A program made the translations under genes and the position numbers. Below, piece by piece: positions 35,023 to 43,927 of a DNA stretch of 64,000 nucleotides; the stretch's first letter is position 1; each line of letters begins with the position of its first letter. The notes under the pieces were generated by a model. That model ran no database searches, was not told where the DNA came from, and saw only the letters and a list, made by a program, of their open reading frames with translations. Location: NCBI GenBank assembly GCA_021849075.1, contig JAJZTH010000001.1, forward strand, positions 186,001 through 250,000, in the 5' to 3' direction. The stretch is from Pseudomonadota bacterium. Lineage in GTDB: Bacteria > Pseudomonadota > Alphaproteobacteria > Sphingomonadales > Sphingomonadaceae.

Positions 35023-36645
35023 AGTGGGCGGCGCCAACCGCGCCCGGCCATCGGGCGTCGGAAAATGCCCGCCATCGAACGGCACTTCGCCCCAGCGCCA
35101 GGGCGTCAGTTCGTCATAGGCCGGGTTGGAGATTGGCGCGTGCCGCTTCAGGTTCAGCAGGCGCGCGCCATCATTGCGATAGGCGGTCAGCCGCACATGC
35201 TCGCGATACAGGTCCGCCGCCCGCTCATAATGAAAGGCGTCGCCCCAACCCATCGCCTGCGCCACCTTCGTTACCGCCCACCAGTCGGGCTTCGCCTCCC
35301 CCGGCAGCGGGAAAAGGCGGCGCTGCCGACTGATCAGGCGATCGGGTCCAGTCAATGTGCCATCCTTCTCGACGCCCGCCGGCGATGGCAGCAACACATC
35401 GGCGTCCTCCATACCTTCCCCCCGATCGCGACTGGCGATGACGAATGGCAGGGTCGCGCGCGCCTGTCGCAGCCAGGGCAACGCCTCGTCATCCCGGCCA
35501 ATGCTCCACAGCGCTTTGATGCGCCCGGCATGCATCGCCTCTTCCACTGCGCCCGGCGCCTGCGCGATCAGATGCGCGCCCCAGAAGCGCGTCACCTCGG
35601 CCCGGGCCTGCGGCGAAAAATCCCGATGCGCCGCCAGATCCCCGGTCAGACAGCCGACTTCCCGCCCGCCCATGGCGTTGGCCTGACCGCTCAGCAGAAA
35701 GGGATTGTTGCCCGGCCGGCCAATGGCCCCCTTCGCCAGATGCAGGTTCACTACGGCGCTCGCCACGCCGCTGCCTTCCCCGTCATCCCACAGCGTCACC
35801 AACCGTCCAGACGACGCCATCGCATCATAGAAGGCCCGCACCTCAGCCGTTGGCAGACCGCATTCGCGCGCCACCGACCAGATGTCGCACCCCGGCCGCA
35901 ACCCGTCCCAAAAGCCAGCCGGCATCGCCACATGCCGGTCCAGAAAGCCCTGATCGACCGCGCCTATATCCTGACAGTGCAGCAGCAATCCGGTCAGCAG
36001 CCGCGCCATGCTCCCGCGCGCCACCACCAGACTTATGTCCGCCAGGCCATGCCCCTGCGGCGCAGCCCCCTCCGTCACCTGAATCAGCTGCACCCCCTGT
36101 GCCTCCCGGGCCGCCTGCACCCGGTCCATCAGCACCGGATATCGCAGCGCCGCGCGATCCCCCAGCAGCAACAGCGTTTCGGCCTGCTCGATATCCTCAA
36201 TCGCAGCGGGCATAACGGGCGCGCCAAAAGCGGCGCGCAGCGACTGATGCGCCCCATTCATGTCCCATAGCGCATAAATCTGCGCCGACCCGAAAAAGCC
36301 CTTCATCAGCTTGTTGGCGGCATAATAATCCTCGGTCAGCAAATTGCCCGCCACATGCAGCGCAATGCTGCCCGGGCCATGGCGATCGAGAATAGCCTTC
36401 AGCCTGCGGGCGACATGCGCAATCGCCCGATCCCATCCGATCCGCCGTCCACCCACCATCGGGTGCAGCAGGCGACCGTCCAACGTCGACATCTCCGCCA
36501 GCCCCTCGCCGCGCGCGCAAAGCTGACCGCCATTGACCGGATGCATCCGGTCCCCTTCGATCAACAGGCTGCGATCATCGCCGGTTATGGCGCGTATGCC
36601 GCACCCCGCGCCGCATTGGCCGCACAGGCTTCGCACGATCGCCAT
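35017..36645 (-). CDS. Truncated molybdopterin oxidoreductase-like protein (NasA-like)
   Basis: This 542-residue protein has the N-terminal Fe-S motif C8-x2-C11-x3-C15-x27-C43 and the assimilatory nitrate reductase-like text STLDGRLLHPMVGGRRIGWD, ANKLMKGFFGSAQIY, SGQANAMGGREVGCL and GRVVV-type loops. NasA-like enzymes are about 700-900 residues; this one ends at HFPTPDGRARLAPPTL, where the C-terminal dinucleotide-binding domain should begin. The segment ALWDMNGAHQSLRAAFG has Trp127 near where NasA/NapA have the Mo-ligand Cys. It may be inactive, or a reduced form with another role. It is divergent from modA, 122 bases away. Confidence 0.82.
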   Translation of the reverse strand: MAIVRSLCGQCGAGCGIRAITGDDRSLLIEGDRMHPVNGGQLCARGEGLAEMSTLDGRLLHPMVGGRRIGWDRAIAHVARRLKAILDRHGPGSIALHVAGNLLTEDYYAANKLMKGFFGSAQIYALWDMNGAHQSLRAAFGAPVMPAAIEDIEQAETLLLLGDRAALRYPVLMDRVQAAREAQGVQLIQVTEGAAPQGHGLADISLVVARGSMARLLTGLLLHCQDIGAVDQGFLDRHVAMPAGFWDGLRPGCDIWSVARECGLPTAEVRAFYDAMASSGRLVTLWDDGEGSGVASAVVNLHLAKGAIGRPGNNPFLLSGQANAMGGREVGCLTGDLAAHRDFSPQARAEVTRFWGAHLIAQAPGAVEEAMHAGRIKALWSIGRDDEALPWLRQARATLPFVIASRDRGEGMEDADVLLPSPAGVEKDGTLTGPDRLISRQRRLFPLPGEAKPDWWAVTKVAQAMGWGDAFHYERAADLYREHVRLTAYRNDGARLLNLKRHAPISNPAYDELTPWRWGEVPFDGGHFPTPDGRARLAPPTL

Positions 36646-36767
36646 CTTAGCGGGAAAGCCGGGCCGGCAGGGCGGAGCGCGCCATCATCGGCGGATGCCT
36701 AGCGGAAGATGGAGGCGGACAAAAGCCCATGGTTGCGCCGTTGCCGCACTGGGCGCACATAGGCGGC

Positions 36768-37538
36768 ATGATCCAGTTGCTCGCCCGCCTCATCGCGCTC
36801 ACCCTTTTGCTGCTCACGCCAATCGCGCAGGCCGCCCCTTCCGATCGCGGACCCGTGGTGCTGGCCGCCGCCAGCCTGCAGGAATCGATGACCGCCGCCG
36901 CCGATGCATGGGCGGCGCAAGGGCATGCGCGCCCCACCCTCTCCTTTGCCGGATCATCCGCCCTCGCCCGCCAGATCCGGGCCGGCGCCCCTGCCGATCT
37001 GTTCCTGTCCGCTGACGAAGAATGGATGACCGATGTCGAACGCGCCGGCCTGCTGGCGCGCGGCACCCGGGTCAATGTCGCGGGCAATGCGCTGGTGCTG
37101 ATCGCGCCGGCAAAGCGGCCGGTTCGCCTGCGCATCGGCAAGGGCATGCCGCTGGCCCGCGCGTTGGGCAATGGACGCCTCGCCATGGCCAACCCGGATG
37201 CCGTGCCGGCCGGCAAATATGGCAAGGCGGCGTTGACCGCATTGGGCGTTTGGCCATCCGTCGCCGGCAAGGTTGCGCGCGGCGACAATGTTCGTGCGGC
37301 GCTGGCGCTGGTGGAGCGGGGCGAAACGCCGCTTGGCATCGTCTACGCCACCGACGCGCGCGCATCGAAGGATGTGCAGGTCGTGGGCACGTTCCCGTCC
37401 TATAGCCATGCGCCGATCCGCTATCCGCTCGCCCGGCTCAAGGGCAGCCGTCATCCCGACGCCGAAGCCTTTCGTCGCTTTCTGCTGTCGCGCGCGGGCA
37501 AGGCCATCCTCGCCCGCTACGGCTTCACCGCCCCCTGA
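36768..37538 (+). CDS. modA: Molybdate ABC transporter, substrate-binding protein
   Basis: This 256-residue protein has a signal peptide (to about ...IAQA) and the ModA motifs VLAAASLQESMTAAADAWA, LSFAGSSALARQIRAGAPAD, LFLSADEEWM and NPDAVPAGKYGKAAL. It binds molybdate or tungstate in the periplasm. I took the ATG at 36768 because the 13 codons before it are not signal-like. The permease follows after 121 bases. The molybdoenzyme-like gene lies divergently upstream, so the region looks like a molybdenum-use cluster. Confidence 0.95.
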   Translation: MIQLLARLIALTLLLLTPIAQAAPSDRGPVVLAAASLQESMTAAADAWAAQGHARPTLSFAGSSALARQIRAGAPADLFLSADEEWMTDVERAGLLARGTRVNVAGNALVLIAPAKRPVRLRIGKGMPLARALGNGRLAMANPDAVPAGKYGKAALTALGVWPSVAGKVARGDNVRAALALVERGETPLGIVYATDARASKDVQVVGTFPSYSHAPIRYPLARLKGSRHPDAEAFRRFLLSRAGKAILARYGFTAP

Positions 37539-37659
37539 CCGCAAGCCTTTCGTGCGGATCAATCGCAATGCATGGCCTCTTCCGATCCGCGTGAAAGCCT
37601 GTCAAAAACCGGTGCATAATGCTGCCTGATCCCCCTTCCGCCTTGCGCGCCAGCCGCGC

Positions 37660-38364
37660 ATGACCTGGTTGCCAACGCCGGAAGAATGGGGCGTCATCAC
37701 CCTGTCGCTTCAGGTCAGCCTGATCGCGGTCGCAGCGATGCTGCCGATTGCCTTTGGCCTTGCCTGGCTGCTGGCGCGGCGGCGCTTTCCGGGCTTGCTG
37801 CTGCTGGAAACGCTCGTCTATCTGCCTCTGGTCGTACCGCCAGTGGTCACGGGATGGCTGCTGCTGATTTTGTTCGGTGCGAACGGTCCGATCGGCCGAT
37901 GGATGCTTGACTGGTTCGGGATCACCCTGTTGTTCCGCTGGACCGGCGCAGCGCTCGCCGCGGCGATCATGGCGATGCCGCTAATGGTCCGCGCGATGCG
38001 CCTGTCGATCGAAGCCATAGACAGGCGCTTGGAGGATGCTGCGCGCACTCTTGGCGCATCGCACTGGCGCCTGTTCTGGACGATATCGCTGCCACTGGCC
38101 CTGCCCGGCATATTGGCCGGAACGATGCTGGGCTTCGCCCGCTCCATTGGCGAATTTGGTGCGACGATCACCTTCGTTTCCGACATTCCGGGCGAAACCC
38201 GCACCCTGCCAATCGCCATCTATGCCGCACTTCAGGTCCCCGGCGGCGAAGCCATGGTCAGCCGTTTCGCCATAATTTCGGTCTTGCTGTCGCTCGGCGC
38301 ATTGCTGCTGTCGGAACTGATGGCCCGCCGCTTCACCTATGGACGGGCCGTGCATGTCCTTTGA
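37660..38364 (+). CDS. modB: Molybdate ABC transporter, permease
   Basis: This 234-residue inner-membrane protein has about five or six helices and the ABC permease signature EAIDRRLEDAARTLGASHWRLF (in part: DAARTLGASHWRLFWTISLP), followed by GFARSIGEFGATITFVSDIPG. It forms the membrane channel for molybdate. Its stop overlaps the modC start by 11 bases. Confidence 0.95.
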   Translation: MTWLPTPEEWGVITLSLQVSLIAVAAMLPIAFGLAWLLARRRFPGLLLLETLVYLPLVVPPVVTGWLLLILFGANGPIGRWMLDWFGITLLFRWTGAALAAAIMAMPLMVRAMRLSIEAIDRRLEDAARTLGASHWRLFWTISLPLALPGILAGTMLGFARSIGEFGATITFVSDIPGETRTLPIAIYAALQVPGGEAMVSRFAIISVLLSLGALLLSELMARRFTYGRAVHVL

Positions 38365-38968
38365 CATCGATGTCCGCCGCCGGATCGGCGACCGCACCAT
38401 CGCCTTGCAGTTTCGCACCGGCCCGGGCCTTATCGCGCTGGTCGGACCTTCAGGCGTCGGCAAGACCAGCCTGCTGAACATGGTCGCCGGACTGCTAAAG
38501 CCCGATGCAGGACATATCGCCATCAATGGCACCACGCTGTTTGACAGCGCCGCGGGCATTGATGTGCCAGTAGCGCAGCGCCGGGCCGGCTATGTTTTTC
38601 AGGACATGCGCCTCTTCCCGCATCTACGGGTTCAGGCCAATCTTCTCTATGGCCGACCCAAGAGCGGCAGCCTGGCGTTCAGTGACGTCGTGAGGTTTCT
38701 GGGTATCGGTCATTTGCTCGATCGCATGCCCTCCACCTTGTCGGGCGGCGAAGCCAAGCGCGTGGCGATCGGCCGGGCGCTCCTGTCCGATCCGGCCTTT
38801 CTGCTGATGGATGAACCGCTGTCATCGCTCGACCCCGCCCGGCAGGAAGAGATCATGATCGAAATCGGACGGCTGCGGGACCAGTTCGCGCTGCCGATCC
38901 TCTATGTCACCCACAGTCCGGCCGAAGCCGAACGGCTGGCGACCCAAACCATCCGCCTGAACGTCTGA
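38354..38968 (+). CDS. modC: Molybdate ABC transporter, short ATP-binding protein
   Basis: This 204-residue protein has Walker A GPSGVGKTS, the signature LSGGEAKRVAIGRALL, Walker B FLLMDEPLSSLD and the H-loop VTHSPAEAE. It powers molybdate uptake. E. coli ModC has about 350 residues with a C-terminal TOBE domain that binds molybdate; here the protein ends at the nucleotide-binding domain, so that regulatory domain is absent. The Q in the usual LSGGEQ is Ala here. Confidence 0.93.
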   Translation: MSFDIDVRRRIGDRTIALQFRTGPGLIALVGPSGVGKTSLLNMVAGLLKPDAGHIAINGTTLFDSAAGIDVPVAQRRAGYVFQDMRLFPHLRVQANLLYGRPKSGSLAFSDVVRFLGIGHLLDRMPSTLSGGEAKRVAIGRALLSDPAFLLMDEPLSSLDPARQEEIMIEIGRLRDQFALPILYVTHSPAEAERLATQTIRLNV

Positions 38969-38970
38969 CC

Positions 38971-39074
38971 TAGAGCATTTTCGAAGCAGATGGCACCATC
39001 TGCTGGCTCGGAAAATGCGGAAAACAAAAGAAAAATAGAGCGTGATCCGATTCAGTATGAACGGATTACGCTCT
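38971..39074. repeat. Composite hairpin repeat after modC
   Basis: Two hairpins are joined by an A-rich linker. The first has TAGAGCATTTTCG and CGGAAAATGC with AGCAGATGG/CCATCTGCT inside. The second is AGAGCGTGATCCG (39037-39049) paired with CGGATTACGCTCT (39062-39074), one mismatch. It lies between convergent modC and kpsS and might also serve as a transcription end for both. The first part resembles the shorter repeat at 6356. Confidence 0.75.
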
Positions 39075-39093
39075 GGCCTCCCGAAACAGGGGA

Positions 39094-40377
39094 TCAGCTG
39101 GCCAGCAGGCTCAACCTGCCATTGCGGCCGGGACGAACCGGGAATTCCGCAATGCCATGGCCGGCTCGATCGGCCCGGGTCAGCCGTTCGACCGCGTTGG
39201 CGACCAGCATCTCCAGCCCTTCATCGCTCAACAGGCCGCCATGGATCAGGCAGCGATCGATCAGCACCCGTTTGAACGCCGCATAGAGACCCATGTCCGG
39301 CTGGTGCGGCGCACCCCAGAAATCATCCAGCGCGCCATCGTGAACGACGCCGGGGATCTTGTAGACCGCATGTCCCAGCACGATCACCGGCTTGCCGGCA
39401 TTGAGCGCCAGCGTGCCGACCGTGCTGTTGACAGTGACGACGCCCAGCGACTTGTCCACCACGTCGGCAATGTCCCAGTCCGCCAGATAGAAGACGCGAT
39501 CGGCCACGCCATAATAGCGCGCCAGCCGCTTCGTCAGCCCGTTCCACCCGACCAGGCCCGGGTCGAGCGGATGCCGTTTCACCACCAGCGAGACGCCCTC
39601 GGGCGCATGGCGGGCGAAACTCTTGATCACGAAACGCAGCGCAGCGCGCATATTGCCAAAGGGCGAATGAACGCGGATCTGATAATCGGAATTGAGTTGC
39701 AACGGCAGGGTGAAATAGGGCTGGTCCTTCACCTTGGCCCATTCCGCCCGTGAGCAGCGGGCATAGCTTTTGCGCCGCACCAGCTTCCAGCACCAGGCAA
39801 CTGATTCCATCAGGAAACTATGGGGCCGATGGGTGGTGTAGAACGGGAAATAGGGGCGCATCAACGCCCCCGCCAACCCGTTGCGCATCGTGTTGCGCGC
39901 GCGCATCCTGAAATAGGATGGCACGCGCGGACGGGCTTCCTCGCCGCCGTCCGGCAAGTCGCGGGCCTGATCGCGATACCATTTGGGATCGAGCGGCAGG
40001 GTCGAATTGCCGTTCACGCCATCATCCTGCAACGTCAGGAAATCGGGCCGGATATAGCCTTCCTCCACCACATGGACGCGCACATTGCGCAGCCGCGCCA
40101 TGCCATGCGCCGACGCATGATAGGGGCGGCAGTCGCCATAGAGGACCAGATCGGTAATGCCGTGATTGACGACGAAATCGTCGAAGAAGAGCGGCCAGTT
40201 GCGAAATGTCCCGCGATAGTCCGTCGCCTCGCCCGGCCAGTCGATCTTGTCGCCGCCATTGATGTTGATCCGCAGCGCCCGATGCCCCCGATCGCGCAGC
40301 GCCTGCGCCAGCATCGCGAAATAAGGGCCATGTGGCCCCTGCAGAAACAGGAAAGTTTTCACGGGCGCTTCAACCAT
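39094..40377 (-). CDS. kpsS: Capsule polysaccharide export / Kdo-transferase KpsS-like
   Basis: This 427-residue protein has KpsS motifs: FLFLQGPHGPYFAMLAQALR at the start, DLVLYGDCRPYH, VHVVEEGYIRPDFLTLQDD, VVKRHPLDPG and VTVNSTVGTLALNAGKPVIV. KpsS adds the first beta-Kdo to the lipid anchor of group 2 capsules, in the cytoplasm. It overlaps kpsC by 8 bases. The two should act together to build the Kdo linker. Confidence 0.92.
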   Translation of the reverse strand: MVEAPVKTFLFLQGPHGPYFAMLAQALRDRGHRALRININGGDKIDWPGEATDYRGTFRNWPLFFDDFVVNHGITDLVLYGDCRPYHASAHGMARLRNVRVHVVEEGYIRPDFLTLQDDGVNGNSTLPLDPKWYRDQARDLPDGGEEARPRVPSYFRMRARNTMRNGLAGALMRPYFPFYTTHRPHSFLMESVAWCWKLVRRKSYARCSRAEWAKVKDQPYFTLPLQLNSDYQIRVHSPFGNMRAALRFVIKSFARHAPEGVSLVVKRHPLDPGLVGWNGLTKRLARYYGVADRVFYLADWDIADVVDKSLGVVTVNSTVGTLALNAGKPVIVLGHAVYKIPGVVHDGALDDFWGAPHQPDMGLYAAFKRVLIDRCLIHGGLLSDEGLEMLVANAVERLTRADRAGHGIAEFPVRPGRNGRLSLLAS

Positions 40378-42043
40378 GAAGAAACTCTGCCGACAAAGTC
40401 ATAAAACGCCGTAACTTCCCCTGTAATATTCGCAGCCGAATGAGAAACGTCACCGGCGGCGTCGACCCGTTCGCCAATCGGTCCACCATGACTTCAGGAC
40501 CACATGGCAATTGCGTTACGGGATCGATATAACGAGGATAGAGAATGAGGGCGGCGGCGACAAGCTGATCCACGGTGAGTTGACGACCACGGCGACCAGT
40601 CGATTTAGCAAGGTCGCGGGTCAGCCCCCATCCGGCATAGAAGGGCATGCCGTGCACCGTTACGGAACGCCCCCGCATCAGCGCCTCGAACCCGGTCAGC
40701 GAGGAGAGGACATGCACCTCGTCCACCGCCTGCACCAACTCCATCAGCGGCGCGCCGGTGTCGATCGCATCGGCATGGGCCAGCACCACCGCATCGGGCA
40801 GATGCCCCTTGCGATGGCCGGCCTGCACATCGGGATGCGGGCGATAGACGATCCAGGCATCCGGTTCGGCCCGCCGCACCCGCGCCAGAAAATCGAGATT
40901 GCCGTCGACGCCGGCGCCACCCAGCCGCACCGACAGATCATCGTCCACCTGCCCGACCGCCAGCACGGTGCGACGTCCCTTGGGCAGGCCGATCATCTCG
41001 CCCGCGTCCTGGCCATATTTGGTGACGCCCGACGCACAGATGCGGGTGCGCAGCCGCCGCGCCCGATCCACCAGCCCGGTCGAAAAGGCGTGGGTGGCGA
41101 GCAGGCTCTCCAGATCATTGGCGGCGCGGGCGTTATAGTAGATGCCGGTCCGGTCGACCACGACGGACCCCGGCGGATGCAGCGCCGCGCCCAGCCCCCG
41201 CGACCGCAGGAACCCGTCCTCCACCCGCGCCACGCGCACGCCCAGCCCGGCCGCCTCCTGCGGCAGCGTCGGCGGCACGCGCGAGGGCCAGATCGCCAGC
41301 GCCCCGCCCTGCTGCCGTGCGCGCCGCAGCCCGCGCACGGGCGACAGGAAAGGCGGCGCACGCAACCCGTCCCACAGGAAATGGCTTATCGCCTCACGCT
41401 TCCAGAAGGCCATGCCGCTCGCCGCCGCTATGCCCCGATTGCCCTCCAGATGCCGCCGCCAGTCGGCCAGCTGCTCCACCGCCTGCATGGCGTCGATCGC
41501 TTCGCCGGAAAAACAGTCGCGATAGCTGGCCGCGCCGATCCGGGCGCGCAGGGTCGCGCGCAACAGTGCCGCATCAATCTGCGCGCCGTCAGGGCCAAAA
41601 GCCGGCACGTTCAGCAGGCCGGCGATCAGCGCCAGCTCGTCGTCGGGCGCCGCATGCACGGCGCGGGCCTGCCCGATCAGCGCCCAGGGGTCGCAACAGG
41701 CAGGCAGCCGCACGCCCGCCAGATCCGTCGCCCCAGCGCCAGCGGCCGGCACGATGCCGATCTCCTGCGGCAGCAATCCGGCCAGCGCCTGCGGTGAAAC
41801 CGGCACAGCATCGCGCACCACCAGCTTCACGCCAGTCGGCCGATGCCCCCAGAAATCGCCGCCCACCTGCGCCTGCGCAATGGCGTCCAGCACCGCATCA
41901 TCAATATGCGCGACAGCCTGCCCCTGGGCAGGCGCACTGATCGCCGCAACCAACGGCGCGATCCCGGGAAAGGGCGGAGAACGCAGGAACAGCGCAGCCG
42001 TCACGACCGGCCCACGCCCTTGGACAGCGTTGTCCAGCCGCAT
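40370..42043 (-). CDS. kpsC: Capsule Kdo-transferase KpsC-like, short N-terminal part
   Basis: This 557-residue protein has the KpsC motifs RVARVEDGFLRSRGLGA, VVDRTGIYYNARAANDLE, VLAVGQVDDDLSVRLGG, YRPHPDVQAG and LTGFEALMRGRSVTVHGMPF. E. coli KpsC (about 675 residues) carries two Kdo-transferase modules; here the C-terminal one is clear (about residues 250-540) and the first 240 residues match poorly and look reduced. It should extend the Kdo linker started by KpsS. It overlaps kpsS in the same transcript. Confidence 0.9.
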   Translation of the reverse strand: MRLDNAVQGRGPVVTAALFLRSPPFPGIAPLVAAISAPAQGQAVAHIDDAVLDAIAQAQVGGDFWGHRPTGVKLVVRDAVPVSPQALAGLLPQEIGIVPAAGAGATDLAGVRLPACCDPWALIGQARAVHAAPDDELALIAGLLNVPAFGPDGAQIDAALLRATLRARIGAASYRDCFSGEAIDAMQAVEQLADWRRHLEGNRGIAAASGMAFWKREAISHFLWDGLRAPPFLSPVRGLRRARQQGGALAIWPSRVPPTLPQEAAGLGVRVARVEDGFLRSRGLGAALHPPGSVVVDRTGIYYNARAANDLESLLATHAFSTGLVDRARRLRTRICASGVTKYGQDAGEMIGLPKGRRTVLAVGQVDDDLSVRLGGAGVDGNLDFLARVRRAEPDAWIVYRPHPDVQAGHRKGHLPDAVVLAHADAIDTGAPLMELVQAVDEVHVLSSLTGFEALMRGRSVTVHGMPFYAGWGLTRDLAKSTGRRGRQLTVDQLVAAALILYPRYIDPVTQLPCGPEVMVDRLANGSTPPVTFLIRLRILQGKLRRFMTLSAEFLHG

Positions 42044-42139
42044 CGCGCAGCGTCAATCATGATGCCAGACAAAGCCCCTGCACGGGCCATGGCTATTTCC
42101 TCCATAGTCGCTCATCCATGCGAGCGTCTGACGGGAAGG

Positions 42140-43435
42140 TCAAGAAACAGAGGCTGTTACTTCTTCGATCAGATCGGTGACGATGTCGAAATAGTCACGC
42201 CATGTCGGCGCGCGCCAGACGGCGATGCGCGCCAGTTGAGCGGCTCGATCCGGGGCATCGGGCTGGCTATACTGTTCGATCGCGCGCATCCATCCGATCC
42301 CGTCGAGCGGATCGAGATAATCGGGCGCGTCGCCGCCCACTTCGCGATGGGCGATGATGTCGCTGCAAATCACCGGCACGCCCGCCGCCAGCGCCTCGAC
42401 CACCGGCATGCCAAACCCTTCGATAAAGGACGGCATCAGCATCGCCCGCGCCTGCGCCACCAGCGCCTGCATCCGGTTGTCGGACACTTCGCCCGCCTCG
42501 ATCACATGGCCGCGCAGTGCCTCGCCGCGCTCCAGCATGTCGATGACATTCTCATTTTCCCAGCCACGCCGTCCCACCAGCACCAGCACCGGCGCGGCAT
42601 CCCCCAGCCGGTCGACCAGCCGCCGCCAGATGTTGAGCAGCAACAGGTGGTTTTTCCGCGGCTCGATGGTGGAAATATAGACGAAATAGGGCCGATCCGG
42701 CACCTCGTCCGTCCGACTGGAAAAGATATCCGCCGGGTCCGCGCCGAAATGGGCGACGCGAATCGCTCGCCCATCCAGCCCGCGCTGCAAATGGGGTTCC
42801 AGCGCGTCGATCGTCGCCTGGCTGTTGCCGATGATCCCGGTCGCATGGCGATCGATCGTGCGCACGCGCTTGCGATGCTCGTCCGCCCCCTGCGGCCGGG
42901 CGAATTCGGGATGGCTCAGCGGAATAACGTCATGCACCAGCGTCACCAGTTTCGCGCCCTCCGCGCGCAGGATCGCGCCGACCTGCGTCTCATCATCCAG
43001 ATGATGGGGCGACACCTGCAAATAGATGCGCGGCCCCATCGCGCGCGGCACCGGGCGCGGGCGCGTGGCGAACATGTGGCGGATCACCGCCGCCTTGCTC
43101 TCCGCCGCGTCGGTCGATCCGGCATTGCGCCATTTGGCCGCCGTAAAGGCCAGGAACTGGCGCACGGCCGAATTGCTCAGCCGACCATAATAGCCGCCGG
43201 CCGGATGCACCGCCGCAAAGGCCAACCGGTCGGGAATCCGCTCCAGCAATTCGCGGGCATAGACATATTCGACCCGGTCGATCCCGGTCGGCGCGGGATG
43301 GAAGGCGCGCGACAGCAGCCGCGATACGTCCAATATGACCTCGCTCTCACCCCGTGCGCCGGCAAATTGCGCGCTGGCCCGCTTGGACCGCAGGGCCAGC
43401 CGCGCGCCGGGCGCATTGAAAGGACGCAAAGCCAT
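42140..43435 (-). CDS. Glycosyltransferase family 1/4 protein
   Basis: This 431-residue protein has a GT4-like C-terminal domain: YFVYISTIEPRKNHLLLLNI, LVLVGRRGWENENVI, HVIEAGEVSDNRM and MLMPSFIEGFGMPVVEALAA. The N-terminal domain has ILDVSRLLSRAFHPAPTGID and LVTLVHDVIPLSHPEF, typical of mannosyl- or other transferases in exopolysaccharide loci. It lies 96 bases upstream of kpsC on the same strand and may be part of capsule synthesis. The donor sugar is unknown. Confidence 0.9.
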   Translation of the reverse strand: MALRPFNAPGARLALRSKRASAQFAGARGESEVILDVSRLLSRAFHPAPTGIDRVEYVYARELLERIPDRLAFAAVHPAGGYYGRLSNSAVRQFLAFTAAKWRNAGSTDAAESKAAVIRHMFATRPRPVPRAMGPRIYLQVSPHHLDDETQVGAILRAEGAKLVTLVHDVIPLSHPEFARPQGADEHRKRVRTIDRHATGIIGNSQATIDALEPHLQRGLDGRAIRVAHFGADPADIFSSRTDEVPDRPYFVYISTIEPRKNHLLLLNIWRRLVDRLGDAAPVLVLVGRRGWENENVIDMLERGEALRGHVIEAGEVSDNRMQALVAQARAMLMPSFIEGFGMPVVEALAAGVPVICSDIIAHREVGGDAPDYLDPLDGIGWMRAIEQYSQPDAPDRAAQLARIAVWRAPTWRDYFDIVTDLIEEVTASVS

Positions 43436-43477
43436 GTCAGCGCCTATCCCACGGCCGGTTCGTGAAGAAAAACGTCA

Positions 43478-43918
43478 TCAGAATTGCGCGCGAATCTCTT
43501 CGGCCAGCGCCTGCAGCGCATCCTTGTCGGCCATGGCGCCCGCACCATGGGCAGCGAACCCCTTGGGGTCGCCCTCCCAGCGCGGCAGGATATGGACATG
43601 GAGATGGAATATGGTCTGCCCCGCCGGCGCGCCGTTAAACTGGGCGATCTGGATGCCGTCGGGGTTCAACGCCTTGCGAATGGCGGTGGCGACCTTCTTG
43701 GTGGTCGCCATCACCTGGGCCAGCGCCTCCTCCTCCATCTCCAGCAGGTTGCGCGCCTTGGACCATTTGGAAATGACCAGCGCATGCCCCCGCGTCTGCG
43801 GCATGATGTCCAGAAAGGCGAAGGTCGCGTCATCCTCATAGAGCTTGGTCGACGGAATTTTGCCCTGAAGGATCAGGGCAAAGATATTGGCTTCGTCGTA
43901 AATGCCGTCGAGGCTCAT
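43478..43918 (-). CDS. HIT-family nucleotide-binding hydrolase
   Basis: This 146-residue protein has the HIT motif FHLHVHILPRW and the N-terminal IFALILQGKIPSTKLYEDD with AFLDIMPQTRGHALVI. Such enzymes hydrolyse AMP-linked or other nucleotide conjugates. Together with its length, it resembles bacterial Hit/HinT. It lies 9 bases after the scoB stop and may be read with the CoA-transferase genes. Confidence 0.93.
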   Translation of the reverse strand: MSLDGIYDEANIFALILQGKIPSTKLYEDDATFAFLDIMPQTRGHALVISKWSKARNLLEMEEEALAQVMATTKKVATAIRKALNPDGIQIAQFNGAPAGQTIFHLHVHILPRWEGDPKGFAAHGAGAMADKDALQALAEEIRAQF

Positions 43919-43927
43919 GAAACGCCC

